Below are positions 8,710 to 17,273 of a stretch of DNA of 37,600 bases, piece by piece (position 1 is the stretch's first letter; every line of letters starts with the position of its first letter). The notes below the pieces were generated by a model. That model worked only from the letters and a program-made list of their open reading frames with translations, did no database searches and was not told where the DNA came from. Source of the DNA: Rhodospirillales bacterium (GTDB lineage: Bacteria; Pseudomonadota; Alphaproteobacteria; Rhodospirillales; Shumkoniaceae). The translations under genes and the position numbers were made by a program. The stretch lies in NCBI GenBank assembly GCA_016776725.1, contig JADHSV010000032.1, positions 1-37,600 on the forward strand, given 5' to 3'.

Positions 8710-9186
8710 ATGAGCACCGGTAGGGATCTCCGATGGGTTGACGCGGCTGGCGAACTTCCGTCTCTTTCAGGGGCTTACGCCCTGCACATTGTCCTGGATA
8801 AGCCCGCCCGCCTGCCGCCACGTTGGCCGGGCCTTCGGATGGATGCGGGAGAGTACCTCTATTTCGGCAGTGCGAAAGGGCCCGGCGGTATCCGTGCCCG
8901 ATGCGCCCGGCATTTCCGTGCCGGAAAAAAGCGCCATTGGCATGTCGATTGGCTAACGGTGGCGGCGACAGGATTGCGGGCTGCGGCGTTTCCCGATGCC
9001 TCCGAATGCGACCTGACCGCCCGCGCACTTGAAGTGCCCGGCGTTTCGATTCCCGTTGACGGATTTGGCAGCAGCGACTGCCGATGCTGCAAAGCCCATT
9101 TGCTGGCGCTCCCGCCCCAATTTGGCGCCCTATTTAGTGACAGTATACTAAATAGGGTTACTTTATTCGCCCACAACACGCCTTGA
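8710..9186 (+). CDS. GIY-YIG (DUF123) domain protein
   Basis: Small protein of 158 residues with the DUF123 variant of the GIY-YIG nuclease fold: GAYALHIVL (strand 1), GEYLYFGSAKGPGG (YIG strand), ARHFRAGKKRHWHVDWL and the closing FGSSDCRCCKAHLLALP. Function in cells is not established; some relatives are fused to endonuclease III. The conserved domain ends near residue 137. The remaining 20 or so residues are read through the palindrome at 9128-9157 and overlap the end of the convergent radical-SAM gene by 29 bases, so an original stop may have been lost. It starts 7 bp after the M81 gene. Confidence 0.82.
   Translation: MSTGRDLRWVDAAGELPSLSGAYALHIVLDKPARLPPRWPGLRMDAGEYLYFGSAKGPGGIRARCARHFRAGKKRHWHVDWLTVAATGLRAAAFPDASECDLTARALEVPGVSIPVDGFGSSDCRCCKAHLLALPPQFGALFSDSILNRVTLFAHNTP
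9128..9157. repeat. second copy of the GTGACAGTATACTAAAT palindrome
   Basis: Bases 9128-9138 and 9147-9157 form an 11-bp perfect stem with an 8-base loop. Bases 9132-9153 match the arm of the element at 2738-2760 with one mismatch in 22. It sits at the convergent ends of the GIY-YIG and radical-SAM genes and lies inside the GIY-YIG reading frame. The location repeats the pattern of the first copy, so a role at transcript 3' ends is plausible. Confidence 0.75.
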
Positions 9187-10489
9187 ACTTTTTGCCGCTG
9201 CCGCAGGGGCAGGGGGCGTTGCGGCCGGGTTTGGCTGCGGCTTTGGTGGCGCCGGACGCGCGTTCCTTGTGCTGGCGAACGATTTCCATGACGCCTGCGG
9301 GAGCCTGTCCGCGGTGGGCCAGATCGGCCATGGTGCGCAGGTAAGGGGCGGCGTGCTTGAAAAAGCGCATGTAGGAAGCGCAGAAGTAATTCAGGCCGGG
9401 TTCATTGTCGGGTGTTTGCAAGAACCGGTGTTTGGGGCAGCCGCCGTTGCAGGCGAACTTGAAGCGGCATTCGCGGCACTTCTTTGGCAGCGTGTCTCGT
9501 TTATCGAGGCCGAATTGCGTTTGCTCGGGTGACGTTACCAACTCGTCCATGGACGTCTCGGTAATATTGCCCAGCAGATATTCGGGATAGACGTAATGGT
9601 CGCAGGCATATAGATCGCCGTTGTGCTCCATGGCCAACCCCTGGCCGCAGGTTTCGGCGAACCAGCATAGCCCCGCCGGACCGCCCATCCACAGCCCCAG
9701 TTGCACGTCGAAAAACTGCACGAAGATTTTGCCGACATCGGCCTTTATCCACTCGTCGAATATGCTGACGAGGAAATCGCCGTAGGCTTTGGGTAGAACG
9801 CTCCACGGTGTCACCTTGGCCTTTATGCCCTCGTCGTCCTGTTGCGGTGCGCCGGTCAGGGTTTCGCCGTCAGCCGAGCGCTCGACCAGCGGAATGAACT
9901 GCATGAAGTCAACGCCATTTTCCTTCAGGAAGCGATAGACATCGCGCGGCCGACGTGAATTCTGGCGGTTGACGACAACCAGCGCGTTGAACTCGACCTT
10001 GTGGCGTTTCAGCGTTTCCAGCCCGGCCATGACTTTGTCGAAAGTGGGCAGTTCGCGGCGATCAACACGGTAATGATCGTGCAGGTCCTTGGGGCCATCG
10101 ATGCTAAGCCCGATCAGAAACTGGTTTTCCTTGAAGAACGCCGCCCATTCATCGTCGATCAGGGTGCCGTTGGTTTGCAGGGCGTTGCGGATCACCGCAC
10201 CTTCCGGACAATATTTTTCCTGCAGTTCAACAACCTTCTCGAAGAACCCGACCCCCAGCATGGTCGGTTCGCCGCCCTGCCACGAAAACCAGATTTCCGG
10301 CGCGCCCGCGCGGCGCTGCGAGGCAATATAATCGCGCACGAAAACTTCCAGCACCTCGTCCTTCATGCGGAACTTCTTGGTGTCCGGATAAAGGCGGTCT
10401 TTTTCCAAGTAATAACAGTAGGTGCAGTCCAGATTGCACCTTGGGCCGTTTGGTTTGGTCATGACCTGAAACGGGCGGGGGGCTTGCAT
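9158..10489 (-). CDS. radical-SAM/SPASM maturase (anaerobic sulfatase maturase type) with SEC-C tail
   Basis: Radical-SAM enzyme of the anSME class, which oxidises a Cys or Ser of a target protein to formylglycine, or modifies another peptide. CNLDCTYCYY near the N-terminus binds the SAM cluster. WQGGEPTM and LSIDGP follow. The SPASM region has CGQGLAMEHNGDLYACDHYV and CRECRFKFACNGGCPKHR for auxiliary clusters. The last 25 residues, NAPCPCGSGKKFKACCG, are a SEC-C zinc motif, an addition I do not expect on a plain anSME. No sulfatase is encoded in the window. I chose the start at 10489 because AGGA lies 6 bases upstream; an in-frame ATG at 10522 would overlap ubiX. It is the third gene of the minus-strand operon. 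Confidence 0.87.
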   Translation of the reverse strand: MQAPRPFQVMTKPNGPRCNLDCTYCYYLEKDRLYPDTKKFRMKDEVLEVFVRDYIASQRRAGAPEIWFSWQGGEPTMLGVGFFEKVVELQEKYCPEGAVIRNALQTNGTLIDDEWAAFFKENQFLIGLSIDGPKDLHDHYRVDRRELPTFDKVMAGLETLKRHKVEFNALVVVNRQNSRRPRDVYRFLKENGVDFMQFIPLVERSADGETLTGAPQQDDEGIKAKVTPWSVLPKAYGDFLVSIFDEWIKADVGKIFVQFFDVQLGLWMGGPAGLCWFAETCGQGLAMEHNGDLYACDHYVYPEYLLGNITETSMDELVTSPEQTQFGLDKRDTLPKKCRECRFKFACNGGCPKHRFLQTPDNEPGLNYFCASYMRFFKHAAPYLRTMADLAHRGQAPAGVMEIVRQHKERASGATKAAAKPGRNAPCPCGSGKKFKACCGRIK

Positions 10490-10506
10490 CGATTTTCCTA
10501 GAGGGG

Positions 10507-11070
10507 TCAGGGGCCGGTCCAACGCTTCATTAAGTCGTGCTCAAAGCCAAATTGGTCAAGGATTTTGCCAACGGTGTGGCGCACGATGTCGTCGATGGAG
10601 GTTGGCTTGTTATAGAAAGCGGGCATGGGCGGAAGCAGCACCGTGCCCATATCCACGGCGCGGCTCAACAGGTCCAGATGGCCTTTGTGAAGGGGGGCTT
10701 CGCGAAATACCATTACCAGCGGGCGGCGTTCCTTCAAGGTGACGTCGGCAGCGCGGATCATCAGGTTGTAAGTGAACGAATTGGCGATGCCCGACAGGGT
10801 TTTTACCGAGCACGGCGCGATAACCATGCCGCGGGTCACGAACGATCCGCTGGACACCGCAGCCGCCAGATCCTTGTTGTTGTAAACCGTGTCGGCCAGG
10901 GAACGGACTTCATCCAGCGTGAAGTCCGTTTCCAGCGTGATCGTCTGCGCCCCCCACTCGCTCAGGATCAGGTGGGCCGGCTGTCCCATGGCCTTGAGCG
11001 CGCGAAGCAGCTCAACGCCATAGATGGCGCCGGTCGCGCCGGATATGCCAACGAGGATGGGGGCGCTCAT
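10507..11070 (-). CDS. ubiX: UbiX/Pad1-family flavin prenyltransferase
   Basis: UbiX joins a dimethylallyl group to FMN to make prenyl-FMN, the cofactor of UbiD-type decarboxylases. The 187-residue protein shows the Rossmann-like N-terminus VGISGATGAIYGVELL, VIAPCSVKTLSGIA, RRPLVMVFREAPLHKGHL and a final PPMPAFYNKP, all typical of UbiX. No ubiD is in the window, so the user of the cofactor is elsewhere, perhaps in ubiquinone synthesis. An AAGGAG ribosome site starts right at the stop of the upstream dehydrogenase gene, 10 bp before, so the two are co-transcribed and probably coupled. Confidence 0.9.
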   Translation of the reverse strand: MSAPILVGISGATGAIYGVELLRALKAMGQPAHLILSEWGAQTITLETDFTLDEVRSLADTVYNNKDLAAAVSSGSFVTRGMVIAPCSVKTLSGIANSFTYNLMIRAADVTLKERRPLVMVFREAPLHKGHLDLLSRAVDMGTVLLPPMPAFYNKPTSIDDIVRHTVGKILDQFGFEHDLMKRWTGP

Positions 11071-11080
11071 ATTTGGCTCC

Positions 11081-12388
11081 TTACCAGTATTTCAGACCGT
11101 CGCGGTACATGTCGGCGACGTCCTGTTCGGTGACTTCGCGCGGGGCAAGAATAAGAAGACGCGGCTGATTGTACCCTCGTTTGGTCAGTTCGGGGATGTC
11201 GTCTTCGGTGAAACCCAGCGCCCCGGTGCCGTTGGGCAGGCCCGTTTCGCGCATCATTTCGATCAGCTTGTCGGTCAGCAATTTGCCGCCGTGTTCGGGG
11301 TCGGCGTTGCGCACGTCCGCCCCCAGGGCGGCAGCGGCTTCCAGATGCCGTTCGGGGCAGGCCGGCGCGCAAAAGCGGAAGGCGGCGGGCGCATTGAGAA
11401 TGCAGGCGATGCCGTGGGGAACCATGGGGTTGTCGTCTTCGTAGCCGTCGGCGACCAGGGTATGGCACAAACCGGCCACGCCGTAGGACATGGCGTGCGG
11501 CAGATGAACGCCCGCATTGCCGAAGGATAGCCCGGCGGTGGTTGCCGCCAGCATCAGCATATGGCGCGCTTCCACGTCGCTGGGGTCCTTGACGGCGCGA
11601 ACCAGGAACTTGCCACCCAGGCTGATGGCCTGCAGGCTGCTGGTGTCGCTATACGGGTTGGCTCCCTGAAATACCGGCCGCTGGTCGGGTGTTGCCGGGC
11701 GGGCCCGCGTGGTGTAGGGGCGCGCGGTATAGGATTCGATGGCGTGGGTCAGCACGTCGAAACCGGACGCCGCCACGACACCGCCGGGCATGGTTTCGGC
11801 CGTCGTCGGATCGACCAGCGCCAGCGTCGGTTTCATGAGTTTTTGCGAAATCGCCGTTTTGACCTTCAGATCGACGATGTCCATGACCGCCGTGCTGGTG
11901 GTTTCGCTGCCGGTTCCCGATGTGGTGGGGCAGGCGATATGGGGTTTCAGGGGGCCGGGCGCGGGGCGGAATTCACCGTAGGGCAGGTTGACGTAAGCCA
12001 GAAAATCGGCCGGATGGGTGGAATACAGGTTGGCCGCCTTGGCCGTATCCATGGTCGATCCGCCGCCCAGCGAGACAAATCCGTCGAAATTGCCTTCCGT
12101 GGCGAACTTGGCGGCTTCCATGAACGAGCGATCCGTGGGTTCGATCTTGATTTCATCGTAAATCACGTAATCGACACCGGCCTCTTTCAGGGATTTTTCG
12201 GCCACCGCCGCCGGTTCCGTATTGCGCACCTTGGGATCCATGAACAACGCGACCCGCTTGAGCCCCAGTGATTTGGCGTCGCCGCCCAATTCGACAAGAA
12301 CGCCCGCGCCGAATTTAACGGCCGCCGCCGCCACGGAAAATGCGTAATCCCCATAGTCCGTAGGTGCGTAATAGACCGGCTTTTCCAT
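11081..12388 (-). CDS. iron-containing alcohol dehydrogenase, hydroxyacid-oxoacid transhydrogenase type
   Basis: Group III (iron) alcohol dehydrogenase of 435 residues. SLGGGSTMDTAKAAN (about 105-119) binds NAD; CPTTSGTGSETTSTAV, DPTTAETMPGGVVAASGFDVLTHAIE and HLPHAMSYGVAGL carry the metal-binding region. The NAGVHLPHAMSY and VKDPSDVEAR blocks resemble mitochondrial ADHFE1, which oxidises 4-hydroxybutyrate while reducing 2-oxoglutarate. That reaction is a suggestion from resemblance only. It heads the operon with ubiX and the radical-SAM gene. Ribosome site GAGAGGA precedes the ATG. putA diverges from it 194 bp away. Confidence 0.85.
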   Translation of the reverse strand: MEKPVYYAPTDYGDYAFSVAAAAVKFGAGVLVELGGDAKSLGLKRVALFMDPKVRNTEPAAVAEKSLKEAGVDYVIYDEIKIEPTDRSFMEAAKFATEGNFDGFVSLGGGSTMDTAKAANLYSTHPADFLAYVNLPYGEFRPAPGPLKPHIACPTTSGTGSETTSTAVMDIVDLKVKTAISQKLMKPTLALVDPTTAETMPGGVVAASGFDVLTHAIESYTARPYTTRARPATPDQRPVFQGANPYSDTSSLQAISLGGKFLVRAVKDPSDVEARHMLMLAATTAGLSFGNAGVHLPHAMSYGVAGLCHTLVADGYEDDNPMVPHGIACILNAPAAFRFCAPACPERHLEAAAALGADVRNADPEHGGKLLTDKLIEMMRETGLPNGTGALGFTEDDIPELTKRGYNQPRLLILAPREVTEQDVADMYRDGLKYW

Positions 12389-12582
12389 AGTTTCCTCTCC
12401 CCAATTTTTTCTTTGGTTTTCGAACGATTTCCCCGAAGGCGCAGTTTAACGCCGAAACTCAGCGCCTTGCACCCAAAATTCCCAAATTCCGCGGATCAAA
12501 CGTGGCATTTCACACGCTCGTGCGTTCCGGCGTCGTCCATTGCGACCCATATATATAGGAGGTTGCCTGGATCGGGATCGAA

Positions 12583-15500
12583 ATGCCCGAATTTGCGGAA
12601 TTTTTGGAGGGCCTTGTCGAGCCGGGCCCCTTGCGCAAAGCCATCGAAAAAGCGCATCTGGCCGATGAGTCCGCTTGTCTGAAAAACCTGTTGCCGCTGG
12701 CTGAATTTTCGGACGAGGCGAACGGGCGTATTAAGCTGCGGGCGCGTGATCTGGTGGATCAGGTGCGAAAAATGGGCGCGGCGTCCGGCAATCTGGATGC
12801 GTTCCTGCACGAGTTTCGGCTGTCCGATCACGAAGGTCTGGTTCTGATGTGTCTGGCCGAGGCGCTGCTGCGGGTACCCGACCCGCAGACGGCGGACCGG
12901 CTGATCCGGGACAAAATCGGCGACGCCGACTGGATGGCCCATTTCGGGCATAGCGATTCCATATTCGTGAACGCCTCGACCCTTGCCCTGGTGCTGACCG
13001 GGCGGGTTGTTACGGTGGACGAACAGGCGCGTGGCAACCTGGCCGCCTTTCTGGGGCATCTTGTGGCGCGCACGGGCGAACCCATCATCAGAACCGCCCT
13101 GGTTCAGGCCATGCGTATTCTCAGTGAACAATTCATCATGGGCCGCACCATCGAGGGCGCGCTGGCCCGCGCCGAGCGAAAGGAATTCCGCAGCTTCGGG
13201 TTTTCCTACGACATGCTTGGCGAAGCGGCTCTCAGCGCCACCGACGCCAACACCTATTTCGAAGCCTATATGGCGGCGATCAGGGCTCTTGCCGAGGCCG
13301 TTGAAACCGACGACGTCATCACAAATCCCGGAATTTCGGTAAAGCTGTCGGCCCTTCATCCACGGTACGAATATGCGCAAAGGGACCGGGTGATGGCCGA
13401 ACTGGTGCCGCGCCTGGCCGAACTGGCGGAAAACGCCGCCCAGGCAGGGATCGGGCTTTGCGTTGATGCCGAGGAGGCTGATCGGCTGGATATTTCGCTG
13501 GACGTGATCAAGGCCGTATCGGGTGATCCCAAACTTGCCTATTGGCAGGGCTTTGGCCTTGCCGTGCAAGCCTACCAGAAGCGCGCGCCCTTTGTTATCG
13601 ACTGGCTGGCCGATCTTGCCCGCCGCCACGGCCGCCGCTTTATGATCCGCCTGACCAAGGGCGCGTATTGGGATTCAGAGATAAAGCGGGCGCAGGAAAT
13701 GGGGCTCGACGGCTATCCCGTATTCACGCGAAAACCTTCTTCCGACGTTTCCTTTCTTGCCTGCGCGCGCAAGATCATCGACCTGCCCGAGGCTTTCTTC
13801 CCTCAGTTCGCCACACATAACGCGCAGACGATTTCGTCGTTGATGGAAATGCTGGGAGACCGGCGGGATTTTGAATTTCAGCGGCTTCACGGAATGGGTG
13901 AGGTTCTTTATGACATCGTTTCCGGCCCGGACGGCATGGGCCACCCCTGTCGCATTTACGCGCCGGTCGGTTCGCACGAAGACCTTTTGGCCTATCTGGT
14001 CCGCAGGCTTCTCGAAAACGGATCGAACACCTCGTTCGTCAACCGCATCGGTGATGCCAATGTTCCGGTTGAAGGGATTGTAGCTGATCCGGCCGAACGG
14101 GTTCGCGGTTATGACGGCGAACCGCACCCGAAAATTCCCATGCCGCTTGACCTTTTCGGGAGCCGCCGCAATTCCCGGGGAATTAATCTGGACGATCCCG
14201 GAGCCTTGCGGGACTTGGCCGACGAGCTGTCGGAAATCGACACGAACTGGCGCTGTGATCCCATTGTCGGCGGGAAACCCGTTCCGGGTAGCCCGGAGTT
14301 GGTCCGTTTTGAGCCTGGGGATGATCGGCGTGAATGCGGCCGCGCAACGTTTGGCGGACCTGTGCAATTGGATCAGGCTCTCGAATGCGCTACCCAAGCG
14401 TCTCGGGAATGGGACCGGGTGCCGGCATCCGATCGGGCGGCAGCCTTGGAAAAGGCAGCGGACCTGATGGAGGAACGGTGTTCCCAGTTTATCGCGTTGT
14501 GCATGACCGAAGCCGGCAAGACCCTTCCCGACGCCATCGCCGAAATACGCGAGGCTGTCGATTTTTGCCGCTTTTACGCCATGCGCGCGCGGGCCGAATT
14601 TTCTGAAGCCGAAATCCTTCCCGGTCCGACCGGTGAAATCAACGAGCTTTCGCTGCATGGGCGAGGGGTGTTCGCCTGTATCAGTCCCTGGAATTTCCCG
14701 CTGGCGATTTTCCTTGGGCAAATAACGGCAGCATTGGCGGCGGGAAACGCGGTCATTGCCAAACCCGCCGAACAAACCCCGCTGATTGCCGCCCGCGCGG
14801 TCGCCTTGCTTCATGAAGCGGGTATTCCGCCCGATGTCCTGCACCTTATTCCCGGCGACGGGCCTTCGGTCGGCGCGCCGTTGGTAAGTGATCCGCGCGT
14901 ATCGGGCGTTGCGTTTACGGGATCGGGCAAGGTCGCCCGCGACATCAACCAGGCGCTGGCGCGCAGGCCTGGCCCCATCATTCCCCTGATTGCCGAAACC
15001 GGCGGTCAGAACGCCATGATCGTGGATTCAACGGCATTGGCCGAACAGGTGGTGGCCGATACGGTTGTTTCGGCGTTTCGCAGCGCGGGGCAGCGGTGTT
15101 CGGCTTTGCGTGTCTTGTTCCTTCAGGAAGACGTGGCGGACCGAATTCTCGAGATGCTGGCGGGCGCCGTTTCCGAGTTGCGCATCGGCGATCCCCGGCA
15201 TCTGGCCACCGACGTGGGGCCGGTGATCGACCGGGCCGCAATGCGCGCCCTGGAGGCGCATGTAACGCGCATGAAGGCGGAGGGAAAACGGATTTGTTCG
15301 GCAACCCTGGGCGATGACTGTTCCCACGGCAATTTCATCGCACCCCAGGCGTTCTTGATCGACAGCCTCGATGCCCTGAAAAACGAGGTCTTCGGACCGA
15401 TCCTGCATGTCATTACCTATGGGCGGGATCGGGTCGATCAGGTAATCAATTCGGTCAACGAAATTGGATACGGGTTGACGCTTGGAATCCATAGCCGCAT

Positions 15501-15750
15501 CAACGGGACAGCCCATCACATCCACGAACGCCTGCGGGTCGGCAACACATACGTGAACCGGAACATGATCGGCGCGGTCGTCGGTTCCCAGCCCTTCGGC
15601 GGCGAAGGATTGTCGGGAACCGGACCAAAGGCGGGCGGCCCACGGTATCTTCACCGGTTCGCCACCGAACGCACCCTGTCCATCGACACCTCGGCAGCCG
15701 GTGGCAATGCTGCGCTTCTGTCGCTAAATGATGGTGACGAGGGTTCATAA
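12583..15750 (+). CDS. putA: bifunctional proline dehydrogenase / glutamate-semialdehyde dehydrogenase PutA
   Basis: PutA oxidises proline to glutamate in two steps, first with FAD and the quinone pool at the membrane face, then with NAD. The proline dehydrogenase barrel has ISVKLSALHPRYE (about 251), LTKGAYWDSEIKRAQ (about 355), LHGMGEVLYD and YAPVGSHEDLLAYLVRRLLENG. The aldehyde dehydrogenase part has SPWNFPLAIF, FTGSGKVARD, ETGGQNAMIVD and SAGQRCSALR with the nucleophile Cys near 838. At 1055 residues, with no ribbon-helix-helix at the N-terminus, it is a short PutA without DNA binding, so putA must be regulated otherwise. The start is the only in-frame ATG; AGGAGG lies 21 bases upstream, farther than ideal. 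Confidence 0.97.
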   Translation: MPEFAEFLEGLVEPGPLRKAIEKAHLADESACLKNLLPLAEFSDEANGRIKLRARDLVDQVRKMGAASGNLDAFLHEFRLSDHEGLVLMCLAEALLRVPDPQTADRLIRDKIGDADWMAHFGHSDSIFVNASTLALVLTGRVVTVDEQARGNLAAFLGHLVARTGEPIIRTALVQAMRILSEQFIMGRTIEGALARAERKEFRSFGFSYDMLGEAALSATDANTYFEAYMAAIRALAEAVETDDVITNPGISVKLSALHPRYEYAQRDRVMAELVPRLAELAENAAQAGIGLCVDAEEADRLDISLDVIKAVSGDPKLAYWQGFGLAVQAYQKRAPFVIDWLADLARRHGRRFMIRLTKGAYWDSEIKRAQEMGLDGYPVFTRKPSSDVSFLACARKIIDLPEAFFPQFATHNAQTISSLMEMLGDRRDFEFQRLHGMGEVLYDIVSGPDGMGHPCRIYAPVGSHEDLLAYLVRRLLENGSNTSFVNRIGDANVPVEGIVADPAERVRGYDGEPHPKIPMPLDLFGSRRNSRGINLDDPGALRDLADELSEIDTNWRCDPIVGGKPVPGSPELVRFEPGDDRRECGRATFGGPVQLDQALECATQASREWDRVPASDRAAALEKAADLMEERCSQFIALCMTEAGKTLPDAIAEIREAVDFCRFYAMRARAEFSEAEILPGPTGEINELSLHGRGVFACISPWNFPLAIFLGQITAALAAGNAVIAKPAEQTPLIAARAVALLHEAGIPPDVLHLIPGDGPSVGAPLVSDPRVSGVAFTGSGKVARDINQALARRPGPIIPLIAETGGQNAMIVDSTALAEQVVADTVVSAFRSAGQRCSALRVLFLQEDVADRILEMLAGAVSELRIGDPRHLATDVGPVIDRAAMRALEAHVTRMKAEGKRICSATLGDDCSHGNFIAPQAFLIDSLDALKNEVFGPILHVITYGRDRVDQVINSVNEIGYGLTLGIHSRINGTAHHIHERLRVGNTYVNRNMIGAVVGSQPFGGEGLSGTGPKAGGPRYLHRFATERTLSIDTSAAGGNAALLSLNDGDEGS

Positions 15751-15825
15751 CCGTCACCTGTGATGGCCGTCATATCAACCGGCATTTTTGTACGCTACTG
15801 ATACGGCAACCCGACTGGAGGAAGC

Positions 15826-16584
15826 ATGCGACATCGTATTTTTATTCTACCGCTTCTTGCTGCCTTGATATCATCATGCGTGAGCACGGGTGGCGGCGAT
15901 GGCTTGCCGACCTCAGTCAAGATGCCGCCGTTGGCGACCATGGCAAGCGGGCAAATTGAAATTGGAAACAAATTGGTTCCGCTGCCCGAGGGGCAATTCC
16001 AACTGGCGGGTACCGGCATCCAGGCCAATCAGAAATCGGGCCATAACCTTACCGCCATGCTGCTTCAGACGCGTGACGGACGCGTCGTCAAGGCTGTGGA
16101 AATTTTTTCGAACCGGCCGGCCAACACCAAACAGGGGCCGCCCACGCCGGGCTGGGTCACCCATCGCAGTTGCAATCGCGATGACATCCATTTTGTCGAG
16201 CTGATCCAAAATGAGCGGCTTGGCGATCAGGATTGTTGGTGGGTCAATCACTGGCGCATGGTGCGAACAGGTTCTCGCGCCACCGAGCACTGGAAAGAAA
16301 CGCGGAAATACCTGTCCGACAACAAGATTACGGCGCCCATCGAAATGATCGGTGTTTCCTATCGGGTTGCGAACAAGAGTGATTTTTTGACTGTGAACTA
16401 TTTCTTTAATCCCGAAGACGATGGCTTCCCGGTAGCGACCGATGACAATTGGGCTGTGACGACCTGGTCCACAAGCAAGTGGCATCCGGACCAAATGGAC
16501 GGGGAGACAAAAAAACAGTATATTGAAGGCCTCATTTCTTGGGGCCGGTCGATGCATGAACGGGTTCTGAATACCGTTCGCTGA
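15826..16584 (+). CDS. putative lipoprotein of unknown function
   Basis: I do not recognise the family. The 252-residue product starts with a short basic stretch, a hydrophobic core and LISSC, a good lipobox with Cys 18, so it is probably lipid-anchored in the envelope. The mature part has several tryptophans and cysteines, for example THRSCNRDD and DQDCWWVNHWRM, which could form a disulfide, and TTWSTSKWHPDQ near the end. GGAGG precedes the ATG. It follows putA by 75 bp and is followed 25 bp later by the Asp/Gly-rich protein gene; the three may share a transcript, but no functional link is visible. Confidence 0.75.
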   Translation: MRHRIFILPLLAALISSCVSTGGGDGLPTSVKMPPLATMASGQIEIGNKLVPLPEGQFQLAGTGIQANQKSGHNLTAMLLQTRDGRVVKAVEIFSNRPANTKQGPPTPGWVTHRSCNRDDIHFVELIQNERLGDQDCWWVNHWRMVRTGSRATEHWKETRKYLSDNKITAPIEMIGVSYRVANKSDFLTVNYFFNPEDDGFPVATDDNWAVTTWSTSKWHPDQMDGETKKQYIEGLISWGRSMHERVLNTVR

Positions 16585-16609
16585 GTTTTTTTTGATCAGG
16601 AGAGAGACT

Positions 16610-17215
16610 ATGCTGAAAATTCGGTCCAGGCAGCTTTCGTTAATTGGCGGTGTCCTTTCGCTGGCCGTGGTCTTCGGCCTTACGCCGGTGCAAATTGATC
16701 TTGGCGATTTTTCCGTGGGAACGGGTGTCGCCTTTGCCAAGAGTGATAATGCCGGCGGTAATGGCAATGGTAACGGAAACGGCAATAGCGGAGACAACGG
16801 CAACGGCAATGGCCGAGGCGGCGATGATGGCGACGATGGCGACGATGCCGATGATGCCGATGGCGGCGATGACGGCGCTGGCGATGACGATGGTTCGGAC
16901 GATGGTGACGGAAAGAACCCCAACGCCGGGCCGGGGAATAACAGCGCTTACCATGCCTCGGACAGGGCCAAGGAGCGTGCGGCCGAGCATTCAGCCGTCG
17001 GTCAGGCGGCTGCGGCGGAGGCGGCGGCAGATGATGAAGCATCGACCGGAGATGACGGCGACGGTGCCGGCGACGGTGATGCGGGCGATGGTTCTTCGTC
17101 GCCCGATGGAGATGCCGGTGACGGTTCGGGCGGTGGTGACGCCGGTGACGGTTCGGGCGACGGCGGTGAACCCGCCGGTGACAGTTCGGGCGACGGCAGC
17201 GAACCCGCCTCCTAA
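16610..17215 (+). CDS. exported Asp/Gly/Asn-rich low-complexity protein
   Basis: About 201 residues: a signal-type N-terminus (MLKIRS, then LIGGVLSLAVVFGL) with possible cleavage near VAFA-KSD, then GNGNGNGNSGDNG, long runs of D and G, a short ordinary stretch (NNSAYHASDRAKERAAEHSA), and a second Asp/Gly/Ser tail. The mature protein must be strongly acidic and disordered, and could bind Ca2+ or other cations; it lacks the regular GGxGxDxxx spacing of RTX repeats. The start is chosen by AGGAGAG upstream; an in-frame TTG at 16592 lacks one. A terminator follows. Function unknown. Confidence 0.65.
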   Translation: MLKIRSRQLSLIGGVLSLAVVFGLTPVQIDLGDFSVGTGVAFAKSDNAGGNGNGNGNGNSGDNGNGNGRGGDDGDDGDDADDADGGDDGAGDDDGSDDGDGKNPNAGPGNNSAYHASDRAKERAAEHSAVGQAAAAEAAADDEASTGDDGDGAGDGDAGDGSSSPDGDAGDGSGGGDAGDGSGDGGEPAGDSSGDGSEPAS

Positions 17216-17238
17216 TTCCAGCACAGTCTGAATACCAT

Positions 17239-17263
17239 CCCCGCAGCAAACAATGCTGCGGGG
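17239..17263. terminator. bidirectional intrinsic terminator
   Basis: CCCCGCAGCA at 17239-17248 and TGCTGCGGGG at 17254-17263 form a perfect 10-bp stem with a 5-base loop. A T-rich run (ATTTCTTTATT) follows on the plus strand. It lies between the convergent Asp/Gly-rich gene and the quinone oxidoreductase gene and can serve both. Confidence 0.85.
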
Positions 17264-17273
17264 ATTTCTTTAT

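Noticed and set aside
15733..15758. Inverted repeat GGTGACG/CGTCACC over the putA stop
   Set aside because: Imperfect stem with a bulge and no T tract; likely chance.
16640..17249. Long minus-strand and other-frame ORFs over the Asp/Gly-rich gene
   Set aside because: They mirror the GAT/GGC repeats, have extreme low-complexity composition and no ribosome site.
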